The notes under the pieces: generated by a model
Told to the model about the DNA's origin: nothing
The model's input: the letters and a program-made list of their open reading frames with translations, nothing else
The model's database searches: none
In this document: positions 40,249 to 48,680 of the stretch, piece after piece
Position numbering within the stretch: the first letter of the stretch is position 1
Layout: every line of letters starts with the position of its first letter
Assembly (NCBI GenBank): GCA_903933915.1
Contig: CAIZLW010000093.1
Location: 1-64,000 of the forward strand
Source: an uncultured beta proteobacterium
Lineage (GTDB): Bacteria > Pseudomonadota > Gammaproteobacteria > Burkholderiales > SG8-41
Length of the DNA stretch: 64,000 nucleotides
Reading direction: 5' to 3'
Program-made: the position numbers and the translations under genes

Positions 40249-41226
40249 GTGTCCTACGTCGGCGGTAATGCGGTTGTGCACTGTGCCTGCCGTGACGTCA
40301 CCGACCATCGCCGGGCCAGGGATGAACTGGTGTATGTCAATCCGCGGCTGGCCGGCATGTTCGGTTATGCGAAAGAGTCCGAAGTCATGGGGCGCAGGGT
40401 GGAGGATCTGGTTGCACAATCCTGGCGGAATCAGGTCGTCGAGAATATGACGCGGAGACTGGCCGGCGAGTGTTATCGCACGCGTCTCGAGTTTGTCGCC
40501 TTGCGGCGCGACGGCACCGAGTTCGAGGTTTCCGTCGACGGCACTGTTTCAAGCTATCAGGGACGACCGGCGCTGGTGGGACTGATCGAGGATCTGTCGG
40601 ATCGCCAGAAAAGTGCCAATGAACTGAAAGCCTATGTATCGAAACTGGAACTGGCTGTTCTGGGTACGGTGCAAGTCGCTTCATCGATGGTCGAATTGCG
40701 CGATCCGTATACCACCGGCCATGAGCGGCGTGTAGGCGAGATTGCGGCAGCGATCGGTCACAAGATGCGACTCGACAGCCAACACATCGACGGCCTGCGC
40801 ATCATCGGACAGGTGCACGACATCGGGAAAATCGGCATCCCTGCCGAGATAATGTCAAAACCCGTACGGCTGTCACGCAGTGAAATGGATCTGATCCGTG
40901 AGCATTCGCAGAAAGGTCACGACATCCTGAAGACCATCGAATACCCCTGGCCAATCGCCGATGCCGTGCTCCAGCATCATGAGCGCATGGACGGTTCCGG
41001 CTATCCGCAGGGCCTGGCCGGGGACCAGATCGTGCTTGAAGCCCGGATCATGGCGGTTGCCGATACCATCGAAGGGATGTCGGCGCATCGGCCGTACCGT
41101 GCCGGCCTGGGATTGGATTCGGCATTGAACGAAATTGAGCGTGGCAACGGCATTCAGTACGATGCCGAAACGGCTGATGCCTGTCTGACGTTGTTCCGCG
41201 AAGACCGCTACGCACTGCCGGCGTGA
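40249..41226 (+). CDS. PAS/HD-GYP protein, 5'-truncated (c-di-GMP phosphodiesterase type)
   Basis: 325 residues from GTG at 40249, with no ribosome site. The first 25 residues (YVGGNAVVHCACRDVTDHRR) look like the end of one PAS domain. They run straight into the middle of a second one (VYVNPRLAGMFGYAKES), so the linker and start of that PAS are missing. Residues 150-320 are a complete HD-GYP: GHERRVGEIAAAIG, HDIGKIGIP, QHHERMDGSGYPQGL. HD-GYP proteins degrade cyclic di-GMP. An in-frame deletion plus loss of the 5' end are likely; a terminator lies 30 bp upstream. The HD-GYP domain may still work if expressed. Confidence 0.75.
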   Translation: MSYVGGNAVVHCACRDVTDHRRARDELVYVNPRLAGMFGYAKESEVMGRRVEDLVAQSWRNQVVENMTRRLAGECYRTRLEFVALRRDGTEFEVSVDGTVSSYQGRPALVGLIEDLSDRQKSANELKAYVSKLELAVLGTVQVASSMVELRDPYTTGHERRVGEIAAAIGHKMRLDSQHIDGLRIIGQVHDIGKIGIPAEIMSKPVRLSRSEMDLIREHSQKGHDILKTIEYPWPIADAVLQHHERMDGSGYPQGLAGDQIVLEARIMAVADTIEGMSAHRPYRAGLGLDSALNEIERGNGIQYDAETADACLTLFREDRYALPA

Positions 41227-42324
41227 TCAAAGCACCAGCGGGCGTCCGTATCCGGTCAGTTCGAGATAGCCGTTGCCGATGCGTCGCCCCTGACTGGAAA
41301 CCTGCACCGCACCTTCCCAGTAAACAGCACCGGTCGTTGGACGGGTATCGTTTTCCTGATCGTCCATCAGCGGTTCAAGTTCAATCTCCAGTCCGCCGAC
41401 CTGTACCCGGAAGGCCACCGGATACCGGGTTCCCGTGCGCGGAGACTGCCAGGTGCGCAAGGCGGTAAATCCAACCGCATCTGCGGCATAAGTGCGGCTT
41501 TTGCCAGATGCATCGCGCAGGGTGGCCGCCGACCACAGCGGCCGCCCGGTATCTTGCTGGCGCATGCGAAAAGCCATCAATGTGCCGCCATCGTCAAGGT
41601 TGATGCCGATCCAGTCCCAGCCTGCCGCATTTGCGGGCAGATAGGAGGAAGACCACTCATGGTCCAGCCAGGCTTTGCCGCTGACGGTGCGTAACTGACC
41701 GCTGTCGCGAAGGGTGCCGCTGACCTGCAGATGCGGCACGCTGTAGTAATGGCTTGCGGCTTGCGCTGCGGCGCCTTTACGGCTGTAACCGTTGACGCCA
41801 TGCAGCAGCAGCGGTTGTGTTGCTGTCAATTTCAGATCCAGTGCAAGTTCGACTGCGCTGATGTTTGCCGCGTAACCGGCGCCGTGGCGGGACAGCTGCC
41901 AGTTATCCAGCCATACCCGGGTATTGTCAGTGGCGGCGCCGGCGAGTTCAAACACGGCCCGCGCCGCCTTTTGGCTGTGAATCAGCCGGCCATGCGCGGG
42001 ATCAGCGATTGCAGCGTGGGCGATGATGATGTGTTCGGGATTGAATGCGCTCGGATTGCCCGGACGCAGTTGCGGCCGGGCGCGGAAAAACGTGATCTGG
42101 AATCCGAGGTTGCGCGCGGTGTGGTCCTGCAGCCAGCCGGTGATGTACCACCATTCGATCCGGAATGACGGATGGCTGCCATGATCGCGCGGGAACTGCA
42201 GCATGTGTCCGGGATCGGCGATGCCGGATGGGATCGAAGCCGCGCCGGCCAGAGGCAAGCTGCTGATGTTGCAGCAACTTGCCATCGCGGCGAGAAGCAA
42301 TCGTCGTCTTGGCGAGTGCTGCAT
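41227..42324 (-). CDS. AttH/CrtC-like lipocalin-domain protein, exported
   Basis: 365 residues from ATG at 42324, coupled to the permease stop as TGATG. The N-terminus MQHSPRRRLLLAAMASCC is a signal sequence with an Arg-rich start, possibly Tat, and a possible lipobox Cys. The body has the family hallmarks FRIEWWYITGWLQDH, NLGFQITFFRARP, GKAWLDHEWSSS and WDWIGINLDDGGTLMAFRMR. The family (AttH, hydroxyneurosporene synthase-like) has a double lipocalin fold. The neighbours, an ABC ATPase and a large permease, match the known Att-type set and suggest handling of a lipid-like molecule. Confidence 0.88.
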   Translation of the reverse strand: MQHSPRRRLLLAAMASCCNISSLPLAGAASIPSGIADPGHMLQFPRDHGSHPSFRIEWWYITGWLQDHTARNLGFQITFFRARPQLRPGNPSAFNPEHIIIAHAAIADPAHGRLIHSQKAARAVFELAGAATDNTRVWLDNWQLSRHGAGYAANISAVELALDLKLTATQPLLLHGVNGYSRKGAAAQAASHYYSVPHLQVSGTLRDSGQLRTVSGKAWLDHEWSSSYLPANAAGWDWIGINLDDGGTLMAFRMRQQDTGRPLWSAATLRDASGKSRTYAADAVGFTALRTWQSPRTGTRYPVAFRVQVGGLEIELEPLMDDQENDTRPTTGAVYWEGAVQVSSQGRRIGNGYLELTGYGRPLVL

Positions 42325-44834
42325 CACCAGTCTTCGCGCACCGCGGCAACGCTGTCTGACCGCATCACACCGCGCGCGCTGAACACTGCTGTGGCTGCAG
42401 CACAGGTCGTGGTGATGATCAGCAGCACCAGCAGTTGCAGCCAGGGCATGTGCAGTTCCATGCTCCAGTGAAACGACTGACGGTTGATGACATGGATCAG
42501 CACGATGCCGATGACGGTGCCGACCGCCAGTCCGCATAACGCGCCCATGCCGGCCGTGAGTGCACCTTCACCGGCGAGCATTGCCGAAATCTGGCCACGG
42601 GTCATGCCGAGGTGGCGCAGCACGCCAAACTCGCGACGGCGCGCCAGTGCCTGCACGCTGAATGCAATGCTGACGCCGAACAGGCCGACAACCAGCGCGG
42701 CGAACTCCAGCGCCCAGGTAATGGCAAACGTGCGGTCGAAGATGCCCAGGGAGATTTTCCGGATGTCGCCGGCGCTGGCGATTTCAATGGATGCAATGGG
42801 GGGCAGGGCCGCGCGCAGTGATTGTTCGATCGTTGTCAGCGTGGCGTTGGCGGCAAGGTGGATGGCGGCGTCGTTGGCTGAATGGTCTGCGGTCAGTTTC
42901 CGGTAAACACCACGATCAATGACAACGGCGCCATTCTGGCGAGAATAGTCGCGCCAAATGCCGGCGACGGTAAATGCATGCTCGGCGCCGCCCAATGGCA
43001 GGACGATGACCTGTGCGGTTTTCCAGTCGAACAATGCTGCGGCGATTTCACTGATCCAGACCGCAGGAGGTGCTTCGGGGGGTATTGCGACTGGCGCACT
43101 GACCAACGGCAGCGCGCGATGCACGTCTTCCGTTGGCAAGTCCCGGGCAATCAGCGTCAGCGGCGTCTGATCGGCTTTGATGAGCAGGGTCTGAAAACGC
43201 GTAAACGAAATGGATGCAACGCCGGTGGTCTGGGCGATGCGCTGCTGTTCCTGCGTTGAGAGCGTCGCCGTTTCTCCCGCGACTGCGGCCCGCAAGTAGA
43301 TATCCGCGGGCAGCACTTGGTCCAGCCATTGCCCCAATGACTGGCGGAACGACAACACCATGATAAGCATGGCGACAACCAGGCTGAAACTCACCAGAAT
43401 TGCGGCGACACTGATGGCGACATGGCGTGGCGTGGCTTTTAATTGTGCGAGCCCCAGCGCCAGAGCAGGGGATGAAGGTAAAGGCGCGGGTGAAAGCATG
43501 AGCCCTGTCAGTGCCGGCATCAGCAGCACGGCACCGACCAGCAGCAGTGCGACGGCGCCATAGCCCGCGACGGGCAGGTTGCCCAAAGGCGGGAGCTGGG
43601 CCAGTCCGGCGCCGGTCAGCATGGCCGCCAGCCCTGCACCGATCCAAAGCGGGCGATGCAGTGCGTCGTCCTCATCCCGCGCGTGCAATTCGCTGGCCGG
43701 TTGCCGTCGTGCGGCATCCCATGCCGGCAGCGCAGCGCCGATGATTGCGAACGCCATGCCCAGCCCGAGAAAAGCGAGGAGCGTCAACGGCTCGACGATC
43801 AGTTCGGCATTGAGATTTCGGAAATAGTCGGCACCCAGGTCGGCACCGGCAAAAGTCATGGCCTGCCCCGCAATCAGGTAACCGCCGGCCAGCCCGATGA
43901 GCCCGCCAATGCCACCGAGCAGTGCGCCTTCCGCGATCAGCCAGCCCAGCACCGCACTCCGGGTCACGCCGAGCGCCCGCAATAAAGCGATATGCGTACG
44001 GCGCCGCAGCAAGGCGAGCACCTGTGATGAAAACACCATGAAGGTACCGGTGAATAGCGCGATCAACGTCAGCATGTCCAGGTTCAGACGGTAGGCTCGG
44101 GTGATCGCCAGGCCGCGCTCGCTGTCAGTCTGCGGCGTGACAGCGTGTACTCCCGGCGGCAGCTGCGCTTGCAGCTTCTGCTGGAACGCCTGCAGATCCG
44201 TTCCTTGAGCCAGTCGCAGATCAATGCGGTTGATCAAACCCGTGCGCTCGAACCGCCATTGAACGGCGGCGATGTCCATCAGGCCGAGGCGCTGGCGATA
44301 ACTGCTGTCGGGGAGTATGTCGACGACTCGTAACGCGAGCGGCTTGGTGCCGACCTTGAAAGTGACCATGTCATTGATGCCTGCATCCAGTGCTCGTGCT
44401 GCGCTGGCAGTCAGCCGGATCGCATCGGCACTGAACAGTGCGCTGCGCGCACCATCGCCCGAAGCTGCCAGCTGCGGCTGAATGGCATAAGCCCGCAGTG
44501 CATCGATACCGATGATTTTGAGGGTGTCGCGACGACCGTACAGTGAGGCTTCCAGTTCGACCACCGGGCTGGCGGTTGCCACGTCCGGCATTTTGGCGAT
44601 CAACGGATAGAGCTGTTCGTTGAATCCCGCACGGCCACCGCGAACGACCAGGTCGGCTTCGCCGGCAAGCTGTCGCGCAGCCCGTTCGAACTCGCTGGCA
44701 GCACTGGCATTGATCAGATGAACCGCCAGACCCAGCGCCACACCAATGGCGATCGCAGCCACGGCCAGCAGCGAGCGGCCCGGTGCGGCCAGCAGCGGGC
44801 CGCTGATCAGGGCGCGCCAGACCGCGGTGTTCAT
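42324..44834 (-). CDS. ABC transporter permease, two FtsX domains
   Basis: 836 residues. After a first membrane helix (LLAVAAIAIGVALGLAVHLI) comes a large periplasmic MacB-like domain (about 45-240), three helices around 260-370, then a central hydrophobic pair, a second periplasmic domain and three C-terminal helices. This is the type VII (LolC/MacB-like) arrangement in one long chain. Such permeases push lipoproteins, lipids or peptides out using a periplasmic stroke. It overlaps the ATPase gene by ATGA and the lipocalin-domain gene by TGATG. Confidence 0.92.
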   Translation of the reverse strand: MNTAVWRALISGPLLAAPGRSLLAVAAIAIGVALGLAVHLINASAASEFERAARQLAGEADLVVRGGRAGFNEQLYPLIAKMPDVATASPVVELEASLYGRRDTLKIIGIDALRAYAIQPQLAASGDGARSALFSADAIRLTASAARALDAGINDMVTFKVGTKPLALRVVDILPDSSYRQRLGLMDIAAVQWRFERTGLINRIDLRLAQGTDLQAFQQKLQAQLPPGVHAVTPQTDSERGLAITRAYRLNLDMLTLIALFTGTFMVFSSQVLALLRRRTHIALLRALGVTRSAVLGWLIAEGALLGGIGGLIGLAGGYLIAGQAMTFAGADLGADYFRNLNAELIVEPLTLLAFLGLGMAFAIIGAALPAWDAARRQPASELHARDEDDALHRPLWIGAGLAAMLTGAGLAQLPPLGNLPVAGYGAVALLLVGAVLLMPALTGLMLSPAPLPSSPALALGLAQLKATPRHVAISVAAILVSFSLVVAMLIMVLSFRQSLGQWLDQVLPADIYLRAAVAGETATLSTQEQQRIAQTTGVASISFTRFQTLLIKADQTPLTLIARDLPTEDVHRALPLVSAPVAIPPEAPPAVWISEIAAALFDWKTAQVIVLPLGGAEHAFTVAGIWRDYSRQNGAVVIDRGVYRKLTADHSANDAAIHLAANATLTTIEQSLRAALPPIASIEIASAGDIRKISLGIFDRTFAITWALEFAALVVGLFGVSIAFSVQALARRREFGVLRHLGMTRGQISAMLAGEGALTAGMGALCGLAVGTVIGIVLIHVINRQSFHWSMELHMPWLQLLVLLIITTTCAAATAVFSARGVMRSDSVAAVREDW

Positions 44835-45496
44835 GCCGCGTGCAGTGTGCCGTGATGCAGCCGGTAGATGCGATCGGCGGTGGCGGCAGCGGCGCTCGAG
44901 TGGGTGACCAGAATGCCGATGCTGCGATGCGCTTTCACGCGTTCCCGCAGCAGTTGCAATACGCCATCGGCACTGTCGGCGTCGAGATTGCCGGTGGGTT
45001 CGTCCGCCAATACCAGTTTCGGTTCGTGGGCGAGCGCGCGTGCAACGGCAACGCGCTGGGATTCGCCGCCTGACAATGTTCCGGGAAAACGATGAATGGC
45101 GGCGGCCAATCCCACGGCAGACAGCGCCGCGTGCGCCTTTTGTTGCGCTTCGCGGTGGGTGACGCCATTGAGTTTGAGCGTCAATGCGGCATTGTCGAGG
45201 ACCGTCAGATACGGCAGCAGCAGGAAGGCCTGAAATACGAAACCGATATCGCGGCGGCGCATGCGGGTACGGGTATTGTCATCAAGCCCGGTAATTTCCC
45301 GGTTGTTCAACGTGACGGTGCCGGCATCGGGCAGATCCAGTCCGGCAATCAGATTCAGCAGGGTCGATTTGCCGCAGCCGGAATCGCCGACAATGGCGAC
45401 AAAGTCGCCAGGCAGGAGTTCGAGGCTGACATCCTGCAGGATGGGGCGTTGAGCCGGACCAGGATAGGTTTTATGAAGGTGGGACAGGCTCAGCAT
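44831..45496 (-). CDS. ABC transporter ATP-binding protein (LolD/MacB type)
   Basis: 221 residues from ATG at 45496 (MLSLSHLHKTYPGP); the frame is open upstream but not conserved. Walker A GDSGCGKSTLLN, signature LSGGESQRVAVARAL, Walker B LVLADEPTGNLD and switch His in VTHSS are intact. It powers the adjacent permease. It heads a three-gene operon with coupled starts. The divergent neighbour is a Bug-type receptor; its ribosome site is 170 bp away. Confidence 0.95.
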   Translation of the reverse strand: MLSLSHLHKTYPGPAQRPILQDVSLELLPGDFVAIVGDSGCGKSTLLNLIAGLDLPDAGTVTLNNREITGLDDNTRTRMRRRDIGFVFQAFLLLPYLTVLDNAALTLKLNGVTHREAQQKAHAALSAVGLAAAIHRFPGTLSGGESQRVAVARALAHEPKLVLADEPTGNLDADSADGVLQLLRERVKAHRSIGILVTHSSAAAATADRIYRLHHGTLHAA

Positions 45497-45677
45497 GGCA
45501 GGCGCATTATGAAGCACGACACAGCCCGGGTTGCAGCCGAAAGCCGGCAGTGATGGCTTGTCGTGGAGGCCTTGCGCGCAATATTCGGAAGCCAAATGCC
45601 GCTGCCGGGACTGCTCAGCAGGCAGTGGTATTATTGCCGGCGTAATGATGTGCATCGCAATTAAGGAGAAAATAACA

Positions 45678-46658
45678 ATGAAATCAAATATTTACAATAT
45701 TTCGAGGACAGCGCTTGGTGTTTTGACTGCAATGCTGGCGCTTCCGCTTGCCGCCCAAAGTTATCCCAGTAAACCGATACGCATGATCATTCCGTTTTCG
45801 GCCGGCGGCGCCGCCGATGTGCCAGGTCGCATCGTGACGCAGAAGCTCACGGAATCACTGAAGCAGCAGGTCCTGGTGGATAACCGGCCTGGCGCCGGAT
45901 CGACGATCGGCGCAGATGCGGCAGCGAAGGCAGCGCCCGATGGCTATACGATATTCATGATCAGCAACACACACTTCGTCAGTGCGGCTTTGCACAAGAA
46001 GCTCGCTTACGACTCGTTGAACGATTTCACGCCCGTGACGCAGATCACCAGCGCACCGAATGTGCTGGTGGTACATCCGTCGCTGCCGGTGAAATCGGTG
46101 AAGGAGCTGATCGCGCTGGCCAAGGCCAAGCCGGGGCAGATTGACTATGCTTCGTCGGGCAATGGCAGCACGCAGCATCTGACCGGCGCGCTGTTTGCCA
46201 GCATGGCCGGCATCAACATCACGCATATCCCGTACCGCGGCAGCGGTCCGGTGACGGCGGATCTGCTCGGTGGCCAGGTGATGGTGGCGTTCCCCGGCAT
46301 CGCCGGCATGCTGCCGCACATCAAGAACGGCAAGCTGCGCCCGCTGGGCGTGAGCGGCAGCAAGCGTTCCCCTGAACTGCCCAATGTGCCGACGATTGCC
46401 GAAGCCGGTGTCAAAGGTTATGAAATGGTGGCCTGGTTCGGCGTATCGGGCCCCAAAGGCCTGTCACGCGACATTCAGATGAAACTGCACGGTGAACTGC
46501 TCAAGGTGCTGAAGACGCCGGAAATGAGCAAGAGCCTGCAAGCCGTCGGGCAGGAACCGGCCTGGCAGGATACACCAGAGAAGTTTTTCGACTTCCTGAA
46601 AGTTGAATCGGACAAGTGGGCCAAGGTGGTCAAGGCCAGCGGTGCCGAGATCAACTGA
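45678..46658 (+). CDS. Bug/TctC-family periplasmic solute receptor
   Basis: 326 residues from ATG at 45678 with AAGGAG at 45663-45668. The signal peptide (about 27 residues) ends ...PLAAQS. Mature protein motifs YPSKPIRMIIPFSAGGAADV, VLVDNRPGAGSTIGADAAAK and YASSGNGSTQHLTGALF are those of tripartite tricarboxylate transporter receptors. They bind small carboxylates in the periplasm. No TctA/TctB membrane genes are nearby, so it is an orphan receptor, as is usual in Burkholderiales. The TauD-type gene is convergent, across a palindrome. Confidence 0.95.
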   Translation: MKSNIYNISRTALGVLTAMLALPLAAQSYPSKPIRMIIPFSAGGAADVPGRIVTQKLTESLKQQVLVDNRPGAGSTIGADAAAKAAPDGYTIFMISNTHFVSAALHKKLAYDSLNDFTPVTQITSAPNVLVVHPSLPVKSVKELIALAKAKPGQIDYASSGNGSTQHLTGALFASMAGINITHIPYRGSGPVTADLLGGQVMVAFPGIAGMLPHIKNGKLRPLGVSGSKRSPELPNVPTIAEAGVKGYEMVAWFGVSGPKGLSRDIQMKLHGELLKVLKTPEMSKSLQAVGQEPAWQDTPEKFFDFLKVESDKWAKVVKASGAEIN

Positions 46659-46672
46659 TGCTGTTGCACTGA

Positions 46673-46706
46673 ATGGAAAACGCCGCCCGCGGGCGGCGTT
46701 TTCCAT
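46673..46706. terminator. Bidirectional terminator, 34-bp palindrome
   Basis: ATGGAAAACGCCGCCC (46673-46688), loop GC, and its exact complement to 46706. A runs on one side and T runs on the other serve both directions. It separates the convergent Bug receptor and dioxygenase genes. Confidence 0.9.
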
Positions 46707-46719
46707 GTGGCCTGCAGAT

Positions 46720-47601
46720 TCAGGCCGCAGTGCGCTGCGGCCACATTGCAGCAAGACCGTCTGCATCGGTGGCCGTGATTGTCGTGCGCATCATGTTGCG
46801 CGGCTGATCGTCCGGCCAGGGGCGGCCGCGGTGCATGGTGGCGCGGTTATCCCACATCACCACATCCCCGGCCTGCCAGCGATGCTGGTAGATGCATTCT
46901 GGTCGCGTGGCCAGCGCGGATAGTTCATCGATGAGTTTTAGCGCTTCATCTTCGGCCATGCCGTCGATGCCGCAGGTGTGCGAGGCGATGTAGAGAGCAT
47001 CAAGTCCATTCACTGGGTTGCGCCAGCGCATGCGCCAGGCTACCGGGGGCATGATTGAACGCTCGCGTTCCGAGGCGAGATGCGGCGCGATCTTGCCGCG
47101 CGAGTGCGCATAGTCGTGCCACGCATAAGCATTGTCGAGTTTTTTGCGCAGCTCAGGCCCCAGGTTTTTCCAGGCCTGGCGCATGGAGACGAATTCAGTT
47201 TCACCGCCGGTGGTGGCGACGACGCGCGCCGACAGTACGGAAGCCAGGGCCGGCGGAATCTTGAAGCAGCTGTCGGTATGCCACAACTGGTTGGCACGGG
47301 CGCGCAGGGCTTCCTTGTGATCTGGCGGCACCAGCGTGCCGTCGGGTTCGATATTGGTGAGTATGCTGAACGCCGTGCCTTCACCGCGCGAGGCGGCCTT
47401 GGCGATTTCCAGTGGACCGAAGCGATGCGAAAATGCGACCTGCAGTTCATCGGTAATCGGCTGCTTGCGGAACACCAGCACGGAATGTTCTTCGAATGCC
47501 GCTCGAACAGCGGCGTAGGTCGCATCGTCGGTGGTAACTTCGGCCATGCCTGCACCGCGCACCTCCGCGGCGAATCCCGGTCCCAGGGGTATTACTTCCA
47601 T
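46720..47601 (-). CDS. TauD/TfdA-family Fe(II)/2-oxoglutarate dioxygenase
   Basis: 293 residues; GGAGGAG stands nine bases before ATG at 47601. The iron ligands are His108 and Asp110 (LWHTDSCF) and the His in TMHRGRPW. The Arg in MMRTTI binds 2-oxoglutarate. The family hydroxylates sulfonates, chlorophenoxy acids and other acids. The neighbouring Bug receptors fit uptake of a carboxylic or sulfonic acid, but the substrate is not known. The PIN gene lies 33 bp upstream on the same strand. Confidence 0.92.
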   Translation of the reverse strand: MEVIPLGPGFAAEVRGAGMAEVTTDDATYAAVRAAFEEHSVLVFRKQPITDELQVAFSHRFGPLEIAKAASRGEGTAFSILTNIEPDGTLVPPDHKEALRARANQLWHTDSCFKIPPALASVLSARVVATTGGETEFVSMRQAWKNLGPELRKKLDNAYAWHDYAHSRGKIAPHLASERERSIMPPVAWRMRWRNPVNGLDALYIASHTCGIDGMAEDEALKLIDELSALATRPECIYQHRWQAGDVVMWDNRATMHRGRPWPDDQPRNMMRTTITATDADGLAAMWPQRTAA

Positions 47602-47634
47602 ACGTCTGCTCCTCCAACGGCGCTTGCTGCACCT

Positions 47635-48078
47635 TTATTGAATGGATTCTACGCTTTGCAATGCAGGAAAATTCGCCGGGGTCACGATATGGAACGGCAG
47701 GAGGTAGCGGGGTTTGGCAAGCTTGAGCAACGCGCGATCCTTGGTGATCAGGCACCAGGCGTTTGCATCTGCCGCGAGCGCGAGGAATTTCTGGTCGTCG
47801 GGATCCCGGCAAGCTGGCAGACCGGCCGGCGGCGTGGTGATGACGCTGCGTGCGATGCTGCGAAACCGCTGGATGCAGGCCGCTTGCGCCGCTGCATCCA
47901 GAGTCCATTTCTGCAGCGGATAGTTGAGCACGCGAACCAGTTCGGCATCGCAGTCGGCGTCAATAATGATTTCGGCTTTTCCGGCACTGACCAGAGCCTG
48001 CAGCGGCGCCAGCCCGGCATCATTGAACACCAGCCAGTCGAGCCAGACGTTGGTATCCAGCACTACCCGCAGCGGCAT
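47635..48078 (-). CDS. PIN-domain protein (COG1569-type putative toxin)
   Basis: 147 residues. The first strand MPLRVVLDTNVWLDWL carries the first acidic residue. DADCDAELVRVL, CRDPDDQKFLALA and LITKDRALL supply the other acidic and polar active-site residues of a PIN ribonuclease. This subgroup (putative toxin-PIN) usually has an antitoxin gene next to it. Here the next gene upstream is a thioesterase, 4 bp away, and downstream is a dioxygenase. So it appears orphan. Confidence 0.85.
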   Translation of the reverse strand: MPLRVVLDTNVWLDWLVFNDAGLAPLQALVSAGKAEIIIDADCDAELVRVLNYPLQKWTLDAAAQAACIQRFRSIARSVITTPPAGLPACRDPDDQKFLALAADANAWCLITKDRALLKLAKPRYLLPFHIVTPANFPALQSVESIQ

Positions 48079-48082
48079 GGTT

Positions 48083-48553
48083 TCAGCCAGCTTTGGGCGC
48101 GGGATGCTGGGCGTGCTGCTTCAGCGACTTCCAGGTTGAAGTGGCGAAGGCGATCATTTCGCCGTGTTCATCCACCAGTTCCGAACGCAGGAAGGAGATG
48201 CTGCCGCCGTGGCGAATAAAACGCGCGGTGCAGGTCAGGCGGCCGGAACGCGCGGCTTTCAGGTACTGCACTTTCATTTCAATGGTGGCACCGGGGCCGC
48301 TGGTCTGACGAAGTAGGTGGCCCATCGAGATATCGAGCACAAAAGCCGAGATGCCACCATGCAGGCCGCCCTGCGGATTGAACATGAAGTCTTTCAGGTC
48401 GAAGGTGATAATGCATTCTTCGGCGGTGTAGGTCAGTTCCAGGCCAAACAGCCGGGCGAGGAAAAACTTGCCGAAATCCTGCTCGTAGGTGGCCAGTGCG
48501 TGTTCGAACGCGGCTCTGGCCGCGGTTTCATCAATGTGCGTTTTGCGTGTCAT
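48083..48553 (-). CDS. PaaI-type hotdog thioesterase
   Basis: 156 residues from ATG at 48553; upstream frames are open but lack homology. The hotdog helix motif is FNPQGGLHGGISAFVLDISMG, shown as NPQGGLHGGISAFVLD, with the catalytic Asp in VLDISMG, then EMKVQYLKAARSG. Such enzymes hydrolyse acyl-CoA thioesters, often aromatic ones. The gene is close to the PIN gene on the same strand and divergent from the second Bug receptor. The substrate is unknown. Confidence 0.9.
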   Translation of the reverse strand: MTRKTHIDETAARAAFEHALATYEQDFGKFFLARLFGLELTYTAEECIITFDLKDFMFNPQGGLHGGISAFVLDISMGHLLRQTSGPGATIEMKVQYLKAARSGRLTCTARFIRHGGSISFLRSELVDEHGEMIAFATSTWKSLKQHAQHPAPKAG

Positions 48554-48680
48554 GGTGGTCTGCAAAAGGCGCAATCCTAACACCGGCCTTGTTGCGGCGC
48601 GATGCCGGGTGTTGTGGTGAAACTTTGCGATAGACTGCTGACACTGGAGTTTGTCATTCACCGATGCCTGAGGAGACCAG

